A stretch of DNA of 10,121 nucleotides from an uncultured Candidatus Saccharibacteria bacterium (GTDB taxonomy: Bacteria; Patescibacteriota; Saccharimonadia; Saccharimonadales; Saccharimonadaceae): the NCBI GenBank assembly GCA_948511255.1, contig CAOQNC010000005.1:1-10121 (forward strand). The letters are read 5' to 3'. The translations under genes and the position numbers were made by a program. The first letter of the stretch is position 1, and every line of letters begins with the position of its first letter. The notes below the pieces were generated by a model that saw only the letters and a list, made by a program, of their open reading frames with translations, did no database searches and was not told the DNA's origin. This document shows positions 6,631-10,121 of the stretch, piece by piece.

Positions 6631-6647
6631 GTTTCTGATAAGTTTTC

Positions 6648-6675
6648 TTGTTTTGGTGATTTTATATGCTATAAT
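6648..6675 (+). promoter_or_regulatory. galU promoter
   Basis: TTGTTT (6648-6653), a 16-base spacer and TATAAT (6670-6675) with the extended TGC lie between the tilS stop and galU. The predicted start near 6682 gives a leader of about 20 bases that contains GTGGAG (6690-6695), a plausible ribosome binding site seven bases before ATG 6703. Confidence 0.7.
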
Positions 6676-6702
6676 GGGGGCAACTTAAAGTGGAGTTATG
6701 AA

Positions 6703-7539
6703 ATGATTACGAAAGCAATTATTCCGGTGGCTGGCTGGGGGACGCGACGCTTGCCGATTACGAAAGTGGTCGAGAAGTCGATGTTGCCGGTCGGAAACAG
6801 ACCAATTGTGGACTATCCGATTCAGGAGTTGGTGAAGGCCGGGGTGACGGATATCTATATGGTGATTTCAAACGTCGAGCCGTGCCAAGTGAAAGCGTTT
6901 TATAGTGATAACATTGCTTTGAATCAGTATTTGACTGAGCGTGGAAAAGATGACCGGCTGAAGTTGGCGAAGACTTTGCCCGAGAATGTGAAGGTTCATT
7001 ACATCACGCAAGACCCATCCGGCAAGTACGGGACGGCGGTGCCGATTGCGATGGCGGTGGAAGAATATAATATTAATGAGCCGGTGCTTGTGTTCATGGG
7101 GGACGATTTTATCTGGAATCCGGGCGGAGAGTCTTCGGCGGAGGCGTTGGTTAATTCCCTACAGTCTTCGGAGGAATCGGCGATTTTTGGCGCGGAAGTG
7201 CCTAGGGATAAAGTTGATAAATACGGGGTGTTTTCGGTCGAGGATGGGAAGTTGACGGCGGTGGTCGAAAAGCCATCGATCAAAGAGGCCCCGTCGAATC
7301 TAGTCAATGTGAGCAAGTACGTCATGTCGCCGGGACTGCTACAAGAGATCGTGAAATATGTGAAGGAGCATGATTTCGGGCCGAAAGATCAGGAATATGT
7401 CGTGACGGATCCGATTGAGACTTATATTAACAACGGCGGGATTATGCGGGTCGCTTCTACGTCTGGCGAGTATCTCGACTGTGGGTATGTCGAGGGGTGG
7501 CTACACGCGAATAACGTGGTTTGCGGAGGGGCGAAATAG
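6703..7539 (+). CDS. galU: UTP-glucose-1-phosphate uridylyltransferase GalU
   Basis: GalU makes UDP-glucose from UTP and glucose-1-phosphate, the donor for envelope polysaccharides and glycolipids. The 278-residue length fits the family. The nucleotide-binding signature is GWGTRRLPITK (11-21) followed by EKSMLPVGNRP (24-34; Lys25 in the conserved position). Other marks are YGTAVPIAMA (109-118; GHAV in many relatives), the metal-binding GDD (133-135), KYGVF (173-177), the sugar-phosphate-binding VEKP (188-191), and YLDCGYVEGWLHAN (257-270). It has its own promoter and RBS. The ATG at 6698 belongs to a two-codon frame (ATGAAATGA) that overlaps the real start. A related sugar-nucleotidyltransferase specificity cannot be fully excluded, but GalU fits best. 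Confidence 0.9.
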   Translation: MITKAIIPVAGWGTRRLPITKVVEKSMLPVGNRPIVDYPIQELVKAGVTDIYMVISNVEPCQVKAFYSDNIALNQYLTERGKDDRLKLAKTLPENVKVHYITQDPSGKYGTAVPIAMAVEEYNINEPVLVFMGDDFIWNPGGESSAEALVNSLQSSEESAIFGAEVPRDKVDKYGVFSVEDGKLTAVVEKPSIKEAPSNLVNVSKYVMSPGLLQEIVKYVKEHDFGPKDQEYVVTDPIETYINNGGIMRVASTSGEYLDCGYVEGWLHANNVVCGGAK

Positions 7540-7553
7540 GTTTGAGTCTTATA

Positions 7554-7571
7554 TCTGCCGCAAGCGGCAGA
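7554..7571 (+). terminator. Hairpin after galU (weak terminator candidate)
   Basis: TCTGCCG (7554-7560) pairs perfectly with CGGCAGA (7565-7571) around a CAAG tetraloop, 15 bases after the galU stop. Only a short AATTTC follows, so it lacks the T-run of a strong intrinsic terminator and may instead protect the mRNA 3' end. Confidence 0.45.
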
Positions 7572-7589
7572 ATTTCGGGCGTCGCCTCA

Positions 7590-7614
7590 AGAGGAAATGC
7601 TGAGCGTTTCCTCT
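7590..7614 (+). terminator. Second hairpin between galU and murA
   Basis: AGAGGAAA (7590-7597) pairs with TTTCCTCT (7607-7614). The stem extends through a T-G wobble and two GC pairs to a 3-base loop, 11 pairs in all. A weak AT stretch follows. With the hairpin at 7554 it makes up the downstream half of the 158-base galU-murA gap; the rest holds the murA operators and promoter. Confidence 0.4.
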
Positions 7615-7630
7615 ATTCGGCTTCTACGAA

Positions 7631-7676
7631 ATTCACCGGGTGAATATTTGAAAAAGTTAATATTCACTTGGTGATA
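7631..7676. promoter_or_regulatory. Paired palindromic operators upstream of murA
   Basis: Site 1 (7631-7645) contains ATTCAC-CGG-GTGAAT, a perfect dyad that extends to 7+7 bases. Site 2 (7662-7676) contains ATTCAC-TTG-GTGATA, with the same left arm and spacing. The centres (7638 and 7669) are 31 bp apart, close to three helical turns. The inner halves are exact inverted copies over nine bases (GTGAATATT at 7640-7648, AATATTCAC at 7659-7667). Site 2 covers the probable -35 and spacer of murA. This is the layout of an autorepressed promoter; the HTH on MurA is the obvious candidate binder (inference). Confidence 0.65.
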
Positions 7677-7691
7677 TATTTGGTGTATAAT
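7663..7691 (+). promoter_or_regulatory. murA promoter, predicted leaderless
   Basis: TATAAT at 7686-7691 is a perfect -10 box; TTCACT at 7663-7668 is a weak -35 at 17-base spacing. Standard geometry puts the transcript start at 7698, the A of the murA ATG. No Shine-Dalgarno is present between box and start codon. Confidence 0.65.
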
Positions 7692-7697
7692 TAGGGT

Positions 7698-9302
7698 ATG
7701 AAAAAGGACGAGAAAAACTTCAGTTATCAAGAGGCGATTGGGCGCGTGGTAGAGCAGCTGCGTGTTGACAAGGGCTGGACACAGGCACAACTGGCTGGGG
7801 CGATTGGAAGTAGCCAGTCGGCGATTCATCGGATTGAAAAGGGCCGACAGAATATTTCTTTAGAACTGACAGAAAAGTTGTCGAGAGCCTTGGGGCGGCA
7901 GATTCTTTCGGTGAGCGATGCGGCTTCGCAGAATTATCGGATTCGCGGCGGGAAGGAGCTACACGGCGAGGCGGTGATTAACACGAGCAAGAATGCGGCG
8001 GTGGCGCTCTTGTGTGCTTCCCTGCTGAATTTGGGGACGACGCGGCTAAAGCATGTGGCGCGAATCGAGGAAGTTTTTCGGATTATTGAAGTCCTGGAAT
8101 CGATTGGCGTGAAGTGCCGGTGGGTGAATGATAATCGGGACCTCGAGATCACTCCGCCGGAGAAGTTGCAAATTGAGAAAATCGACGTCGAGGCGGCGCG
8201 AAAGACACGTTCGATTCTGATGTTTATGGGGCCGCTACTACATAAGTTTAGGAAGTTTCGCTTGCCGTATGCGGGCGGATGTACGCTAGGGACGCGGACG
8301 ATTGAACCACACCTTCGAGCGTTGTCGGATTTTGGGTTGAGAGTTGACGCGACGAATTGTAGCGGTTTTTATGAAGCGACGGTGGAACCGCAGCATGCAC
8401 AGAAGTCACTACTGCGCTCGTCGCGGTCGGTCGAGGCAGTGCATACAATGTATCCGCCAAAGCGAATTGTCTTGATCGAGCGGGGCGACACTGTGACTGA
8501 GAATATCTTGATGGCGGCGGCACTTTATCCGGGCGAAACGACAATCGTCGGCGCTTCATCGAATTATATGGTGCAGGATTTGTGCTTCTTCTTGGAAAAA
8601 CTCGGCGTGAAGATTCGTGGGATCGGGACGACGACTTTGCGAGTACACGGTCAGGCGGAGATTAATACGGAAGTCGAGTATGCGCCAGCGGAAGACCCGA
8701 TCGAGGCGATGTCGTTTATTGCGGTGGCGCTGGTGACGAAATCTTGTCTAACTATTAGGCGAGCGCCGATTGAGTTTTTGGAAGTTGAGCTGGAGGTTTT
8801 GAAGAGTATGGGGGCGAGAATTGACCAATCGCCGGAATATTATAGCGCGAACGGACGGACGCGATTGGTGGATTTGAAGATTCACAAGGCAGAACTCGTA
8901 GCGCCGACCGATAAGATTGCGCCGATGCCGTTCCCGGGTTTGAATATTGATAACTTACCGTTCTTCTCGGTGATTGCGGCGACGGCAAAAGGGCGGACGC
9001 TGATTCATGACTGGGTGTTTGAAAACCGCGCTGTCTATACGACTTATCTCGAGAACCTGAACGCGAGAGTTGAGCTTTTAGATGCACACCGAGTTTATGT
9101 CGAGGGGCCGACGAATTGGCGAGCGGCGGAATTAGTTGCGCCGCCAGCGCTCAGGCCGGCGGTTGTAGTTATGATTGCGATGCTAGCGGCGCCAGGAACT
9201 TCGATTTTGCGTAATATTTATTCGATTAACCGCGGGTATCAGGATTTTGCGGCGAGATTAAATAAGCTAGGTGCTGATATTCAGCCGCTCGTGGGGATAT
9301 AA
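7698..9302 (+). CDS. murA: UDP-GlcNAc enolpyruvyltransferase MurA with N-terminal XRE-type HTH domain
   Basis: MurA transfers enolpyruvate from PEP to UDP-GlcNAc, the first committed step of peptidoglycan synthesis. Residues about 15-70 form a Cro/CI (XRE) helix-turn-helix, with WTQAQLAGAIGSSQSAIHRI (27-46) and EKGRQN as scanning and recognition helices. Residues about 80-534 are a full EPSP-synthase-like MurA. Lys98 in SKNAA matches E. coli Lys22, Arg171 matches Arg91, Cys195 in GGCTLGTR matches the catalytic Cys115 (fosfomycin target), Arg200 matches Arg120, Asp418 in NIDNLPFF matches Asp305, and Arg512 in INRGY matches Arg397. The enzyme therefore looks active. Standard MurA is about 420-430 residues; the extra 80 are the HTH part, in frame and with no start signal at the border. 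Two palindromes upstream suggest autoregulation. The ATG lies six bases after a TATAAT box. A purely regulatory role is less likely given the intact active site. Confidence 0.93.
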   Translation: MKKDEKNFSYQEAIGRVVEQLRVDKGWTQAQLAGAIGSSQSAIHRIEKGRQNISLELTEKLSRALGRQILSVSDAASQNYRIRGGKELHGEAVINTSKNAAVALLCASLLNLGTTRLKHVARIEEVFRIIEVLESIGVKCRWVNDNRDLEITPPEKLQIEKIDVEAARKTRSILMFMGPLLHKFRKFRLPYAGGCTLGTRTIEPHLRALSDFGLRVDATNCSGFYEATVEPQHAQKSLLRSSRSVEAVHTMYPPKRIVLIERGDTVTENILMAAALYPGETTIVGASSNYMVQDLCFFLEKLGVKIRGIGTTTLRVHGQAEINTEVEYAPAEDPIEAMSFIAVALVTKSCLTIRRAPIEFLEVELEVLKSMGARIDQSPEYYSANGRTRLVDLKIHKAELVAPTDKIAPMPFPGLNIDNLPFFSVIAATAKGRTLIHDWVFENRAVYTTYLENLNARVELLDAHRVYVEGPTNWRAAELVAPPALRPAVVVMIAMLAAPGTSILRNIYSINRGYQDFAARLNKLGADIQPLVGI

Positions 9303-9305
9303 TAT

Positions 9306-10121
9306 ATGTTGAAAGTTGGATTGACGCCGCTAGAAGCGCTGGCGAAGTTTTATGACGACGAAGAACTCGGAGTCTGGGAGGGAGATTTCATCCGCAATGA
9401 AAAGCGACGCGGGCTAGAACTGCCTGCGATACTGAAAGAGTTTTTGAGCAAATATGCTTACCTGGATGTGAATGGCGGCGACGATCAGTTGTGGGTGCCT
9501 GATAAAATTGATTTCGACACAGCGAAGGTCGACGGCGAGACGAAAGATATTTTGATTATTGGGACGCTGCGCGGAAATCTAGTGGCGATTTTGAAAGACG
9601 ACTGCGGACAGGAAAACCCTTGGCTGTTGCTTGACGATTTGCCGGAAGAAAACGGCGAAGAACTAACGCTAGTTTTTCATAAGTCGAAGGAGATAGATTT
9701 GCGCGAAATGCTGACGATTCTGCTCTTGGAAAGCCCGGCAGCATATAATAGTTCCCTGGCGTGCAATAATCATGAGGAAATTTTGAAGGCGATTCAGGAA
9801 TATGGAGGAAAAGCGGCGGCGGAATTGTCTAAACTTATGGAAAGTGGCGCACGACCGAGTCGAACTTTATGTTGGGACGAGGAGAAAAAGGAGTTTGTGG
9901 CACTGCTTTTGTTCCCGGAGAGAGAAGTTTTACTGAAGTTTATTCCGAGTTTTTCGCCGCGAGAGCTGGAGGGGATTCTGAATCGGGAGTTATATGAAAA
10001 TACGAGAGGTTGCGACTACGAGCATGCACTGAAAATTGTTTTGATGTTGATTGCGTTCTTAGAGAAGCATGGCGGCGGGTTACTTTTGGGCGAAAAATAT
10101 GCGGTTGCGGGGCGATGCAAC
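9306..10121 (+). CDS. SUKH/SMI1-KNR4-like protein of unknown function (3' partial)
   Basis: An open frame of 272 codons runs off the right edge. It starts at ATG 9306, three bases after the murA stop, with a weak GGGGA at 9293-9297, so it is probably cotranscribed with murA. Residues 22-70 (GVWEGDFIRNEKRRGLELPA, then a FLxKY stretch, VNGGDD and LWVPDKIDF) resemble the N-terminal half of SUKH (SMI1/KNR4) domains, where a short helix, LP and FLxxY precede the beta core. Residues 80-130 are rich in alternating hydrophobic strands (ILIIG, VAILKD, WLLLDD, LTLVF). The second half (150-272) is mostly helical and acidic with no recognised motif. No signal peptide or membrane helix is seen. Bacterial SUKH proteins include contact-toxin immunity proteins, but no toxin gene lies nearby, so function stays open. 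Confidence 0.7.
   Translation, partial: MLKVGLTPLEALAKFYDDEELGVWEGDFIRNEKRRGLELPAILKEFLSKYAYLDVNGGDDQLWVPDKIDFDTAKVDGETKDILIIGTLRGNLVAILKDDCGQENPWLLLDDLPEENGEELTLVFHKSKEIDLREMLTILLLESPAAYNSSLACNNHEEILKAIQEYGGKAAAELSKLMESGARPSRTLCWDEEKKEFVALLLFPEREVLLKFIPSFSPRELEGILNRELYENTRGCDYEHALKIVLMLIAFLEKHGGGLLLGEKYAVAGRCN

Noticed and set aside
9298..9303. TATAAT overlapping the murA stop codon, as a promoter for the SUKH-like gene
   Set aside because: Standard spacing would start the RNA at about 9310, after the ATG at 9306, so it cannot serve that start; cotranscription with murA is simpler.
1..10121. CRISPR array, insertion sequence, tRNA or rRNA gene
   Set aside because: No regularly spaced repeats, no transposase-like protein, no cloverleaf with a T-arm consensus and no rRNA-like stretch were seen on either strand.

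Overview
This is a gene-dense bacterial window with seven gene loci and no intergenic gap longer than about 240 bases. The protein set is a reduced housekeeping and cell-wall set with divergent sequences. Several genes have a promoter -10 box almost touching the start codon, and TGA, TAA and TAG are all used as ordinary stops. Together these suggest a small-genome Candidate Phyla Radiation bacterium, most likely Saccharibacteria (TM7). That assignment is inference from overall character; no rRNA or marker phylogeny was possible. The + strand carries more G than C in the counted blocks of murB and also of lepA, which is encoded on the other strand, so the + strand is probably the leading strand.

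Layout. At the left edge, a 5'-truncated murB overlaps folD by ATGA (+ strand). A perfect bidirectional hairpin terminator closes this pair. On the - strand follows a large gene fusing a MATE-family transporter to a cytidylate-kinase-like domain; it is broken by one in-frame TAA at codon 86. A promoter and a palindrome lie upstream of it. Next on the - strand is lepA (elongation factor 4). Only 19 bases separate lepA from the divergent tilS (tRNA-Ile lysidine synthetase), and two overlapping extended -10 boxes lie in that gap. After tilS come galU (UDP-glucose synthesis), an unusual murA with an N-terminal Cro/CI-type helix-turn-helix, and a SUKH/SMI1-like protein that runs off the right edge.

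How the genes fit together. murB and murA encode the two committed steps to UDP-MurNAc. galU supplies UDP-glucose for envelope glycans, so cell-envelope precursor synthesis is the recurring theme. lepA and tilS serve translation; folD serves one-carbon metabolism. The most interesting candidate is the HTH-MurA fusion. Its catalytic residues look intact, and two matching palindromes (ATTCAC-N3-GTGA) with centres 31 bp apart lie upstream of its start, one spanning the probable -35 region. This suggests, by inference, a peptidoglycan enzyme that may repress its own, apparently leaderless, transcript.
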